Origin: an uncultured Bacilli bacterium | Lineage (GTDB): Bacteria > Bacillota_I > Bacilli_A > RF39 > UBA660 | NCBI GenBank assembly: GCA_934120715.1 | Contig: CAKOUW010000001.1 | Location: 124,001 to 188,000, forward strand | Direction: 5' to 3' | DNA: 64,000 bases | Shown here: one piece after another, positions 55,207 to 63,575 of the stretch | Numbering within the stretch: position 1 is the first letter of the stretch | Layout: every line of letters begins with the position of its first letter | Translations under genes and position numbers: made by a program | The notes under the pieces: generated by a model | Databases searched by the model: none | The model's input: the letters and a program-made list of their open reading frames with translations, nothing else | Told to the model about the DNA's origin: nothing

Positions 55207-56562
55207 ATGGCAACTAATTTTGATTTAAAAAGGTTATTAAAGTATATGCTAATGTTTACATACTTTTTTGTTTGTCTTAGTTTTATATATACCTTATCAA
55301 GAGGTGATTTATATGTTAATTATGGCTTTAGTTATGCTATTAGTATAGGGGAGGTTCCATATAGAGATTTTAATTTGGTTATATTACCATTTGCTCCTTT
55401 ACTTTATTCTGCTTTTTTAATTATTTTTAGGTCAATCATATGTTACTATTTGGGACAGGCTTTTTTATTAACTCTTTTTTCTTATTTTATTTTTAAGATT
55501 TTAGGTGGAAAGAGTTGGCTTTATTTTGCTATATTATTGATGCCATTTCCAATAGCTATGGTTTCGGTTATATTTCCTGGATATAATTTTTTACTTTTAT
55601 TTATCGCAGTCATTATTGTATATTGTGAAAAAAATAATAAGTCTGACTATTTAATTGGTTTTTTATTGGGACTTGGTTTTGTTACTAAACAGACTGTTGG
55701 TGGATTATTATGCTTTGCTTCAATTTATTATTTATTTGGGAGTTATAAAAAGGTTTTAAAGCGGATGGTTGGTTTTTTTGTTCTGGTTTTATGCTGTTTA
55801 ATATATTTGCTATTTTCCCATAGTTTGCGTGAATGTTTTGACTTATGTTTTTTGGGGCTTTTTGATTTTGGACATGACAATTTTTGCTACGACATGTTTT
55901 ATTTAATAGTTTTTAGTATCGCTCTTTTATGCTTAGTTTATAGAACTATAAGAAGACCTAAAGACATTACTAATTATTATGTACTTTTATTTAGCAGTTG
56001 TGTTTATCCGTTAATTGATTATTATCATGTGTCATTATTTTTGGCCTTTTTAGTTTTAATAGTACTGAGCGATTTTAATTTATCTAGAGATATTTCAAAA
56101 TATTGTATAGCTTTTATTTTGTCTGTATCTGCTATTTGGATGTTTATAGAATATGCTTATTTAGGAAGGCTTAAGATTACTAATTATAATAATTTGGAAT
56201 TGTCAATATTTTCTGAAAGCTATGTAAAGAGTGTTAATGATCTTGATCAATATATAAAAAAACAAGATAGGGAAGTTATTTATTTTTTGAGGGGATCAGA
56301 AAATTATTTTTATAAGATTAAGGGTGATTTAAAAATAACTTATTTTGATTTACCTAATTATGGTAATTATGGATATAATGGTACTTTGAAAATTATAAAG
56401 AGGCTTAGCAATTTAGAGAATGTTTTGATCATTATTGATAAAAGTTGTTATTTAAGTAAAAATAAATTTCAACAGTATATAAAAGAGGCTGCTAAGTATA
56501 TAATTGATAATGGTGAATTGGTAGAAAAAATAGGAAATTATGAGGTTTATTATATAAAATAA
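55207..56562 (+). CDS. Multi-pass membrane protein, GT-C/GT39-like, copy 1
   Basis: About ten membrane helices followed by a soluble C-terminal part of about 110 residues. The first outer loop has YGFSYAISIGEVPYRDFNLV, matching the pattern of GT39-like lipid-linked sugar transferases (an acidic residue and YxDF near the first helix). The C-terminal part has DREVIYFLRG and NYGYNGTLKIIKRL. The next gene is a paralogue. Neither has a named function; glycosylation of a wall or membrane polymer is the likely guess. SD AAGGAG. Confidence 0.75.
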   Translation: MATNFDLKRLLKYMLMFTYFFVCLSFIYTLSRGDLYVNYGFSYAISIGEVPYRDFNLVILPFAPLLYSAFLIIFRSIICYYLGQAFLLTLFSYFIFKILGGKSWLYFAILLMPFPIAMVSVIFPGYNFLLLFIAVIIVYCEKNNKSDYLIGFLLGLGFVTKQTVGGLLCFASIYYLFGSYKKVLKRMVGFFVLVLCCLIYLLFSHSLRECFDLCFLGLFDFGHDNFCYDMFYLIVFSIALLCLVYRTIRRPKDITNYYVLLFSSCVYPLIDYYHVSLFLAFLVLIVLSDFNLSRDISKYCIAFILSVSAIWMFIEYAYLGRLKITNYNNLELSIFSESYVKSVNDLDQYIKKQDREVIYFLRGSENYFYKIKGDLKITYFDLPNYGNYGYNGTLKIIKRLSNLENVLIIIDKSCYLSKNKFQQYIKEAAKYIIDNGELVEKIGNYEVYYIK

Positions 56563-56583
56563 TTTAATTATATGAGGTGGCAA

Positions 56584-57909
56584 ATGGTTAAGAAATATAG
56601 TCGAAAAATAATTTTAGCACTGTTTTTATTTAGTATTTTCTTATTATGGAATCTTATTTTGTTTCCCATTAATTTAGATGAAGTTTGGAACTATGGATTT
56701 AGTCATAATATATATTCTGGACTTGTTCCGTATAAAGATTTTAATATGGTACTTACACCATTTTATCCATTTCTTATGTCAATGGGGTTTCATTTGTTCG
56801 GTTCTAGTATACTAGTGTTTCATATAGAACAGGCCATTATTTCAACATTGTTTTGTCTTTTATTATTTTCACTATTAGATAAAAAAGCTTGGTTTATTAT
56901 TCCTATTTTGCTTGTACCAGTTAATGTGTCATTTCCTAGTTATAATATATTTTTATATTATTTGCTTGTTTTATTAATATACTTAGAAAAAAACAATAGT
57001 TCTGACTATTTAATTGGATTTATATTAGGATTAGCTGTTTTAACAAAACAAAGTGTTGGGGCTTGTTTATTATTACCAAGTTTATACTATATTAAAAATT
57101 TTAATAAAATTAGAAAAAGAATTATTGGGTTTATTATACCGGTAGCTTTATTTATTATATATTTAATTGTTACTGGTAGTTTTTATTCTTTTTTAGATTT
57201 ATGTGTATTTGGTCTTTTTGATTTTGCTACTGGCAATGGAAATAAAATTACTGTTTATTTATTTATGTTTATTATAATGGTTGGAATTACAGTTTATTTT
57301 ATATTTAATAATAAAAAAGATTTAATTAATTATTATGTATTAGCTTTTTATAGTATTATGATACCTTTGTTTGATGCTTACCATTTTGCTGTTGCATTTT
57401 TAGCATTTTTATTAATGATATTATTTAAGATAAAAAAAGAAATTATTAAACCCCGAATGTTTAGTTTGTTTGTTATTGCTTTTGCGTCTTTACTTATGGG
57501 AAGTTTTAGTTTGAAAGGGAAAATTATTTATCCTAATAAAATTAAGCATTTTGAATATAGATTTGTTGATTATGGTTCTATTAAATTTACTAATGAAGTT
57601 AATAATTATATAGAGAAGAATAAAGACAGGGAATTTGTTCTTCTTAATTCATGTGGCTATTATTTTAGAATTATTAATGATATGAAGATATCTCATATTG
57701 ATTTAATTAATACTGGAAATTGGGGATATAATGGTAGTGATAGGCTACTAAAGGAAATTAAAAAGAAAAAAGATGCTATATTTTTAGTTGATAGAAGTGA
57801 ATTATTTCCGACGAAACAAACAGATAAAAAGGCATTAAGATATGTTTTAGAACATGGTAAAAAAATTCATACTATTAGAATTTATGATGTTTATGTTTTA
57901 AATAATTAA
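56584..57909 (+). CDS. Multi-pass membrane protein, GT-C/GT39-like, copy 2
   Basis: Paralogue of the preceding gene with the same layout: LDEVWNYGFSHNIYSGLVPY, YKDFNMVLTPFYPFLMS, a run of KNNSSDYLIGFILGLAVLTK that is nearly identical to copy 1 (KNNKSDYLIGFLLGLGFVTK), and NWGYNGSDRLLKEI near the end. In this copy the acidic motif LDEVW is kept better, so it is the likelier active enzyme. Start ATG 56584 is taken because GAGGTGG lies just upstream; ATG 56572 overlaps that site. Ends 64 bases before ftsA. Confidence 0.75.
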   Translation: MVKKYSRKIILALFLFSIFLLWNLILFPINLDEVWNYGFSHNIYSGLVPYKDFNMVLTPFYPFLMSMGFHLFGSSILVFHIEQAIISTLFCLLLFSLLDKKAWFIIPILLVPVNVSFPSYNIFLYYLLVLLIYLEKNNSSDYLIGFILGLAVLTKQSVGACLLLPSLYYIKNFNKIRKRIIGFIIPVALFIIYLIVTGSFYSFLDLCVFGLFDFATGNGNKITVYLFMFIIMVGITVYFIFNNKKDLINYYVLAFYSIMIPLFDAYHFAVAFLAFLLMILFKIKKEIIKPRMFSLFVIAFASLLMGSFSLKGKIIYPNKIKHFEYRFVDYGSIKFTNEVNNYIEKNKDREFVLLNSCGYYFRIINDMKISHIDLINTGNWGYNGSDRLLKEIKKKKDAIFLVDRSELFPTKQTDKKALRYVLEHGKKIHTIRIYDVYVLNN

Positions 57910-57972
57910 TTATGTATTTTACAAATTGATATTTTGTTAGTATAATTATTTTAAGAATAGGAGAGGATATGC

Positions 57973-59211
57973 ATGGGCGATGTTTATACTGCTATTGATA
58001 TGGGAACTGATAGTATTAAAGTAGTGGTAATGGAGAAAAAGGGCAAAGAGTTTTTTACTTTGGCTTCTACCAGTGTAAAATCGAGTGGAATTAGGGAAGG
58101 TTTTATTACCGATACTAAGGCGGCTGTTAGTAGTGTTAAAAATGCAATTAAGCGTGTTAATGATAAGCTTGGTATTAGGATTTCTAAAGTAATTGCTTGT
58201 GTTCCTCCTATTAATTGTAGAATGAAAATATTTTCTGGTTCTTGGGATGTTATTGATTATGAAGAAATAACTGGTGAAGATGTTAGATGTGTTTTAAGGG
58301 ATGCTTTGGTTGAGAGAATTGGTGATGATGAGGAAGTTGTTACCGTTAGTCCTATTGAGTTTGTAGTTGATGATGTTGCTGGTATTCATGATCCAAAAGG
58401 AATGCCTGGTAAGGTTTTGGAAACTAAAATTGTAGTTGCTACAATGGATAAAGAAGCTTTATATAGGATTCTTGAAGTATTAAGACTTAGCGGCCTTGAA
58501 ACTGTTGATATAGGCTTTTCGTCAACAGGTGACTATTATACTATCAAAACGAAGAAAACTGATGAAGTAGTAGGTGCTATTATTAATATTGGTGAGGTTA
58601 GTACTAATATTTCGATTTTTAATAAAGGAATTCAGATAAAAAATTCTATTGTACCAATAGGGAGCTTAAATGTTGATAGAGATTTATCTTATGTTTTTAA
58701 AATAAATGATCTTGAAGCTAGAAAAATTAAAGAAAATTTTGCTGTTAGTATGAGTAGTTATGCTGATAGAAATGATATTATGGAAGTTACTAATGTTGAT
58801 GGAGAAAAGATTGAAATTAATCAAGTTGGAGCTAGTAAGATAGTTGAGGGAAGACTAAGAGAAATACTTAAATTTGCCAAAAATGAAATAAAAAACTTAA
58901 CAAAACGTGAAATACGTTATATAATTATAACAGGTGGATTGAGTGAGATTTTAGGATTTCAATATTTAATAGATGATGAATTTGGTGTTGAAGCTAGAAT
59001 TTGTAATATATCTACTATGGGAATTAGAAATAATAAGTTTAGTAGTAGTTATGGACTTATAAAGTATTTTGATGATAAACTTTTGCTTAGAGGCAAAAGT
59101 TATGATATGATAAATGGTGATGATAAAAGTAGTTTAATGAATATAGGACAAAAAGTTGCTACTAATGATAATATAATTAATAAATTATTTGGACATTTTT
59201 TTGATAATTAA
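57973..59211 (+). CDS. ftsA: Cell division protein FtsA
   Basis: Actin-fold protein that anchors FtsZ to the membrane. Phosphate-binding loop [17 protein letters not shown], the 1C-type insert ([20 protein letters not shown]), [19 protein letters not shown] and adenosine motif [13 protein letters not shown]. The last residues ([10 protein letters not shown]) form the short amphipathic membrane-targeting helix. Length 412 is usual. GAGAGGA precedes ATG 57973, and ftsZ starts 12 bases after. Confidence 0.93.
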   Translation: MGDVYTAIDMGTDSIKVVVMEKKGKEFFTLASTSVKSSGIREGFITDTKAAVSSVKNAIKRVNDKLGIRISKVIACVPPINCRMKIFSGSWDVIDYEEITGEDVRCVLRDALVERIGDDEEVVTVSPIEFVVDDVAGIHDPKGMPGKVLETKIVVATMDKEALYRILEVLRLSGLETVDIGFSSTGDYYTIKTKKTDEVVGAIINIGEVSTNISIFNKGIQIKNSIVPIGSLNVDRDLSYVFKINDLEARKIKENFAVSMSSYADRNDIMEVTNVDGEKIEINQVGASKIVEGRLREILKFAKNEIKNLTKREIRYIIITGGLSEILGFQYLIDDEFGVEARICNISTMGIRNNKFSSSYGLIKYFDDKLLLRGKSYDMINGDDKSSLMNIGQKVATNDNIINKLFGHFFDN

Positions 59212-59222
59212 GGAGGACGTAT

Positions 59223-60350
59223 ATGGTAGGCGGATTAGAGATGGATCAGTTAGCTAAAATTAAAGTTGTTGGATTAGGTGGCGGTGGTGGTAACGCTATT
59301 AATCGTATGATAGAATCTGGAGTTAAGGGTGTAGAGTTTATTGCTGCTAACACAGATTTACAAGCTTTAAATCAATCTAAAGCTGATGTTAAGATCCAAA
59401 TTGGAGCATCTCTTACTGATGGTTTAGGTGCTGGTGCTAAACCTGAAATTGGAAAGGAAGCTGCCGTTGAATCAAAGAAAGAAATTGAGGATGCATTAAC
59501 TAATGCTGATATGGTTTTTATAACTTGTGGTATGGGTGGAGGAACTGGTACTGGTTCTGCTCCTGTTGTTGCAGAAATAGCACAAAGTTTAGGTGCATTA
59601 ACTGTTGCAATTGTTACTAAGCCATTCTCATTCGAAGGAAAGAGAAGAATGGATAATGCTTTGGCTGGTATAGAAGAATTAAAGAAACATGTTGATACAA
59701 TAATAATTATTCCTAATGATAGATTAAGAGAAATTATTGATAAAACTACTCCAATGCTTGAGGCATTTAAAGAAGTTGATAATGTTTTAAGACGTGGTGT
59801 TCAGTCTATTTCAGACTTGATTGCGGTTGTTGGTCTTGTCAATCTTGACTTTGCTGATGTTAAAGCTGTAATGGAAAAGAGTGGTCATGCTATTATTGGT
59901 ATAGGAATTGGTATGGGAGAGGAAAGAGCAATTGAAGCTGCAAAGCAAGCTGTGTCTTCACCATTACTAGAGACTTCAATAGATGGAGCTACTGATGCGA
60001 TTGTTAATATTACTGGTGGTGTTAATTTAACATTATTTGAAGCTGAGCAAGCTGCTGAGGTAGTAAGGGCTGCAGCTAACACTGATATTAATACTATCTT
60101 TGGTTCTGTAATTAATGAAAACCTATCAGATGAGGTAATTGTTACTGTTATAGCGACAGGATTTGATAAAAATAAAAAAGTACAATCACAATCTGTACAA
60201 GAGCCTATCTTTAGTAATGTCAATCCTACTAGAAGAAGTTCTATGATGGATTCTGAGCATGTTAGAAAACCAGAGTTGTTACAAGATGACAATGGTGATT
60301 CTGCTGGAGATTTTGATTTACCTCCTTTCTTAAGAGATAGAAATTATTAA
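59223..60350 (+). CDS. ftsZ: Cell division protein FtsZ
   Basis: Tubulin-like GTPase forming the Z ring. [20 protein letters not shown], the tubulin signature [29 protein letters not shown] and the T7 loop [11 protein letters not shown]. The conserved C-terminal peptide [12 protein letters not shown], which binds FtsA, is present after a short linker. ATG 59223 follows AAGGAGG. Confidence 0.98.
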   Translation: MVGGLEMDQLAKIKVVGLGGGGGNAINRMIESGVKGVEFIAANTDLQALNQSKADVKIQIGASLTDGLGAGAKPEIGKEAAVESKKEIEDALTNADMVFITCGMGGGTGTGSAPVVAEIAQSLGALTVAIVTKPFSFEGKRRMDNALAGIEELKKHVDTIIIIPNDRLREIIDKTTPMLEAFKEVDNVLRRGVQSISDLIAVVGLVNLDFADVKAVMEKSGHAIIGIGIGMGEERAIEAAKQAVSSPLLETSIDGATDAIVNITGGVNLTLFEAEQAAEVVRAAANTDINTIFGSVINENLSDEVIVTVIATGFDKNKKVQSQSVQEPIFSNVNPTRRSSMMDSEHVRKPELLQDDNGDSAGDFDLPPFLRDRNY

Positions 60351-60357
60351 TTATTAT

Positions 60358-60383
60358 GACTGGTTTTACCAGTCTTTTTTTTC
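60358..60383 (+). terminator. Intrinsic terminator of ftsZ
   Basis: GACTGG (60358-60363) pairs with CCAGTC (60369-60374), followed by eight T. Confidence 0.85.
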
Positions 60384-60384
60384 T

Positions 60385-60418
60385 AATTAAAAACTTCAAA
60401 CCTTTAAAGTTTGAAGTT
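60385..60418 (-). terminator. Terminator of the minus-strand arginase-like gene
   Basis: AACTTCAAAC (60392-60401) pairs with GTTTGAAGTT (60409-60418); on the minus strand a T-rich stretch follows. Confidence 0.7.
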
Positions 60419-60421
60419 CTT

Positions 60422-61309
60422 TTAAAATATTTTTTTACTTTCAGCACTACTAATTATTTGGGCTAATATATTTACGGCAATTTGTTCTGTTTTACGATTT
60501 TCGTCTCTTAAGGGATTATATTCGACAATGTCATAGGAAACGATGTCTTTTATATTATTTTTAAGTATGTTAGTTATTTTCATAGCGGTTTCTTCTGAAA
60601 TGCCATTAAACTTTGGTATTGAAACACCAGGGGCATTTTCTGGATCTATGATGCCTAAATCAAAACTTATGTGAACTCCTTTTGTATTATTAGTTGCAAT
60701 ATTGAAAGCCTGTTCCATTATGGTTTCTAAACCTTTTTCTTCGATGTCTTGAACTGTAAAAATGGTAGCACCAGAATATTTTATATTATCTTTTTCCCAA
60801 TCACTAATATCTCTTGCACCTATTATAACAGTTTTTGTTGCTGGGATTACATTAGCATCACTATAATATCTTAATTCTTGATTTTTAACGCCAGCAATGG
60901 CAGCTAGAGATAAATCATTCATGTTTCCAGTGGTGGTTGTTTCAAAAGTGTTGTAATTTGTTGAAGCACTAAACCAGATTATGCCAATGTTGTCATATTT
61001 TTTGGAACTGGCTAGGGCGGTAGGGATTGCTACTGTACTATCACCACCTATGACTATGGGGAACGTTTTCTCGGTTTGCTTTTCTATTATGCTATTATAT
61101 AATTCAGTATTAAACTTATCTATTTCATATTCATTCTTTCTTCTATCAGATAGGTTTCTACTCTTGATAATACTTTCATCTTGTTTTAATAAGATTGTAT
61201 CTTTAGTATAAAAACTTTTTATATCATTTAGTAATTGTTCTGGACCAAGACGTGCTCCATCTATATGTACACCCAAATCACTTCCTGCTCCAATAATAAT
61301 TGTTTCCAT
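60422..61309 (-). CDS. Arginase/ureohydrolase-fold protein lacking most metal ligands
   Basis: The fold is clear along the whole length (DLGVHIDGARLGPEQLLNDI, PIVIGGDSTVAIPTALASS, IGIIWFSASTNYNTFETTT, HISFDLGIIDPENAPGVS, DIVEYNPLRDENRKTEQIAV). Against the arginase pattern, GGDHS reads GGDST (His to Ser91), DAHxDxN reads SASTNYN (two Asp and one His to Ser114, Ser116, Asn118), and SxDxD reads SFDLG (the second Asp to Gly219). Only one of six manganese ligands, Asp217, remains, and the proton-shuttle His is Asn131. It cannot bind the usual two-manganese centre. The intact frame and good GGTGA site argue for a retained, non-catalytic role, perhaps in binding or regulation. Confidence 0.88.
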   Translation of the reverse strand: METIIIGAGSDLGVHIDGARLGPEQLLNDIKSFYTKDTILLKQDESIIKSRNLSDRRKNEYEIDKFNTELYNSIIEKQTEKTFPIVIGGDSTVAIPTALASSKKYDNIGIIWFSASTNYNTFETTTTGNMNDLSLAAIAGVKNQELRYYSDANVIPATKTVIIGARDISDWEKDNIKYSGATIFTVQDIEEKGLETIMEQAFNIATNNTKGVHISFDLGIIDPENAPGVSIPKFNGISEETAMKITNILKNNIKDIVSYDIVEYNPLRDENRKTEQIAVNILAQIISSAESKKIF

Positions 61310-61454
61310 ATATTTTCACCTTCTATTATAGTTTATCTTATATGTTTTATTATATCAAGGAATAGTTTAACTTTCATTTTATTTAGTGTATAATTATTAA
61401 TGGATATGATGTAAATATTTAGAATATAAGAAAGGGACTTATGGTGTTATTGTT

Positions 61455-61895
61455 TTGAAGAAGATTTTAAAGTTTATTTTAGTTTTAATTGTTATGGTAT
61501 TTATATTTGCTTTTTCTAATGAATCTGGAGTTAAATCGACTAAGAGAAGTGATGTAGTTATAACTTTTATTTTTAAGAAAAATAATAAAACTAATCGTTT
61601 AATTACCTTTGTTAGAAAAAGTGCTCATTTTATAATATATTTTTTATTAGGACTTTGTATTATTAATTTTTTTAGTGAGTTTAGGCTATCTAGTAATAAA
61701 TTATTTATTTTTTCTATACTTTTTTGTTTTTTATATGCTTGTAGTGATGAGATTCATCAATTGTTTATTGTTGGAAGAAGTGGTAATGTTTATGATGTTT
61801 TAATAGATACTATTGGTTCATTTTTTGGTATGTGTTTTTATAAAATGATTTTTATGATAAAAGGCAGAAAGAAGCTATTTAAATTTTCTTTTTGA
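61455..61895 (+). CDS. VanZ-like membrane protein
   Basis: Four membrane helices with the VanZ family marks: FAFSNESGVKS after the first helix, FVRKSAHFIIYFLLGLC, and SDEIHQLFIVGRSGNVYDVL before the last. Family members affect teicoplanin resistance or surface properties, but the reaction is unknown. The start is probably TTG 61455; no close ribosome binding site is seen, so the exact start is uncertain. An A/G-rich stretch lies about 20 bases upstream. Confidence 0.82.
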   Translation: MKKILKFILVLIVMVFIFAFSNESGVKSTKRSDVVITFIFKKNNKTNRLITFVRKSAHFIIYFLLGLCIINFFSEFRLSSNKLFIFSILFCFLYACSDEIHQLFIVGRSGNVYDVLIDTIGSFFGMCFYKMIFMIKGRKKLFKFSF

Positions 61896-61987
61896 AAGGG
61901 AGTAATTAGCTTTATTTTTCATTTAATTTATAGTACTTAAAGTATATTATTTGTATATATTGTCTTTGACGCATTCCTTGATTTTTC

Positions 61988-62016
61988 TTGACAAAATACT
62001 GATTTTAGTGTATAAT
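61988..62016 (+). promoter_or_regulatory. Near-consensus SigA promoter
   Basis: TTGACA (61988-61993), 17-base spacer, TATAAT (62011-62016). This is the strongest housekeeping promoter I can see in the window, serving the unknown gene at 62045. Confidence 0.85.
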
Positions 62017-62044
62017 GTGGATGCTAATTGAGGGGTGTAGTTAT

Positions 62045-62779
62045 ATGAGCAGGTTGGAAGTTTACAAAGTTAATCCAGATGAAGTTTATGGTGTTGTTAA
62101 TGATAATATTGAAGCTTGTAGAGATACTCTAACTCTACCTAGTGATGATAAATATCATAGTTGTGCATCAATTTATAGAGTGCCTAGTATTTTAAAAGAT
62201 GGTCTTCTTTCAAAGCGTTTACAACGAGGAGTTCTTTCTTTAGAAGAAGAATTAACTTTTAAGGATCCATTTTGTGTTAATGGAGCTGATGCTGTTTCAC
62301 TTTCAACGATGAAACCTGAGGTTTCTTTTAGTCAAATGCATAGAAATGAAGATTATTATAATTCCTATTTTACACCAGTGGAAGCTGATTTTGTTATATC
62401 TAGTGATGTTAATGCTTATTCTGTTACTACTAATTATTTTAATGAATCATTAGTTAATGATAGAGTTAGTACGGATTACTTTACTGGTATAAACGTTAGA
62501 GTTTTAAGAAAAATAATATCAATTTATAACTCTAATAGTAGTTTAGAAGAAAAAAATGCTAGAGTGTTAAAATTGTATGATGATTTACGAATGGCAGCGA
62601 TTGCATTAAGTGAATTTAATAAAAAAAGGAAGGAAAATCCAATACCTTTAATGGAAGATAGTTGGCGTAAATATGTACCAATAGCTGATCTTATGAAAGG
62701 CTCTTCATATACAGATGATGGAGTTATGGGACTTGATATTAATAGCGTATCTTCACTTCCTAAAATACATGTAAAATAA
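62045..62779 (+). CDS. Unrecognised 244-residue protein, weakly ADP-ribosyltransferase-like N-terminus
   Basis: ATG 62045 lies behind GAGGGG and a near-consensus promoter; the frame upstream overlaps the -10 box. Soluble, with no signal. The segment CASIYRVPSILKDGLLSKRL followed by GADAVSLSTMKP recalls the start of ADP-ribosyltransferase-fold proteins (a strand, then SILKDGL, then a short strand), but later motifs do not confirm it. The C-terminus is helical with a proline-rich end. Strong promotion suggests it is abundant. The function is unknown. Confidence 0.65.
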   Translation: MSRLEVYKVNPDEVYGVVNDNIEACRDTLTLPSDDKYHSCASIYRVPSILKDGLLSKRLQRGVLSLEEELTFKDPFCVNGADAVSLSTMKPEVSFSQMHRNEDYYNSYFTPVEADFVISSDVNAYSVTTNYFNESLVNDRVSTDYFTGINVRVLRKIISIYNSNSSLEEKNARVLKLYDDLRMAAIALSEFNKKRKENPIPLMEDSWRKYVPIADLMKGSSYTDDGVMGLDINSVSSLPKIHVK

Positions 62780-62821
62780 ATTACTAAAATTCGACATATA
62801 ATTCTTTGAGGAGAGAATTAT

Positions 62822-63520
62822 ATGTTTTTTAATATTATATCTATTTTAAAAGATTTTTTTGGTTTTACAGGATCATATTCTAATGAGGTTTTTCCAGATC
62901 CTTTGAGTTCTACTGAAGAAGAGGAATATATAAAGAAGAAATTAGAAGGAGATATGTCTGCAAGAAATAAATTGATTGAACATAATTTAAGATTAGTTGC
63001 TCATATTATAAAAAAGTTTGATAGTAATTATAGTGATAGTGATGATTTGATTAGTATTGGGACAATTGGACTTATAAAGGGAGTTGATACTTTTTCACCT
63101 GATAAGGGAGTTAAAATAACAACTTATTGTGCTAGATGTATAGAGAATGAAATTTTAATGTATTTTAGAAGTAATAATAAATACAGTAAAGATATATCTA
63201 TTAATGATGCTTTAGGTTTTGATAAAGATGGTAATGAGATAAATATAGTTGATGTTTTAAAAACTCCTAAGGTTGATTTTATTGATGATATTGATTTAAG
63301 AGATAATATTGTGTTATTGAGAAAATATTTTAAAGTATTAACACCTAGAGAGAAGGAAATAATAATTAGAAGATATGGACTTAATAATACGCTAGAGGAG
63401 ACACAGAAAACTATAGCACGAAAGTTGAATATTTCTAGAAGTTATGTATCAAGAATTGAAAAAAGAGCGCTTACAAAAATATTAAGGGAATTTATTAAAG
63501 AAAACAAATATGAAAGATAG
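62822..63520 (+). CDS. sigK: Sporulation sigma factor, SigK type, with pro-sequence
   Basis: Late mother-cell sigma factor. Region 2 starts with AFPxPLSS-like VFPDPLSSTEEEEYIKKK and IEHNLRLVAHIIKKFD, then DDLISIGTIGLIKGVDTF and CARCIENEILMYFRSNN. Regions 3-4 show DISINDALGFDKDGNEINIV and ISRSYVSRIEKRALTKI. These details fit SigK better than SigE. The first 20 residues (MFFNIISILKDFFGFTGS) are hydrophobic like the pro-SigK leader, which SpoIVFB removes. The gene is whole, with no skin element. Its place after ftsZ is where sigE lies in Bacillus. Confidence 0.88.
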   Translation: MFFNIISILKDFFGFTGSYSNEVFPDPLSSTEEEEYIKKKLEGDMSARNKLIEHNLRLVAHIIKKFDSNYSDSDDLISIGTIGLIKGVDTFSPDKGVKITTYCARCIENEILMYFRSNNKYSKDISINDALGFDKDGNEINIVDVLKTPKVDFIDDIDLRDNIVLLRKYFKVLTPREKEIIIRRYGLNNTLEETQKTIARKLNISRSYVSRIEKRALTKILREFIKENKYER

Positions 63521-63526
63521 AATTAT

Positions 63527-63544
63527 AGACAAATAGTCTTTTTC
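63527..63544 (+). terminator. Weak terminator-like hairpin after sigK
   Basis: AGAC (63527-63530) pairs with GTCT (63536-63539), followed by five T. Confidence 0.4.
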
Positions 63545-63575
63545 AAGATATAATTGTAATGGTTGGAGTGATAGT

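Noticed and set aside
62045..62779. DarT-type DNA ADP-ribosyltransferase
   Set aside because: Only a short N-terminal pattern is similar; no adjacent macrodomain antitoxin and no later catalytic motif are seen.
62822..63520. Calling the sigma factor SigE from its place after ftsZ
   Set aside because: Segments around regions 2, 3 and 4 match SigK details (IEHNLRLVAHI, DKDGNEI, ISRSYVSRIEKRAL) better than SigE.
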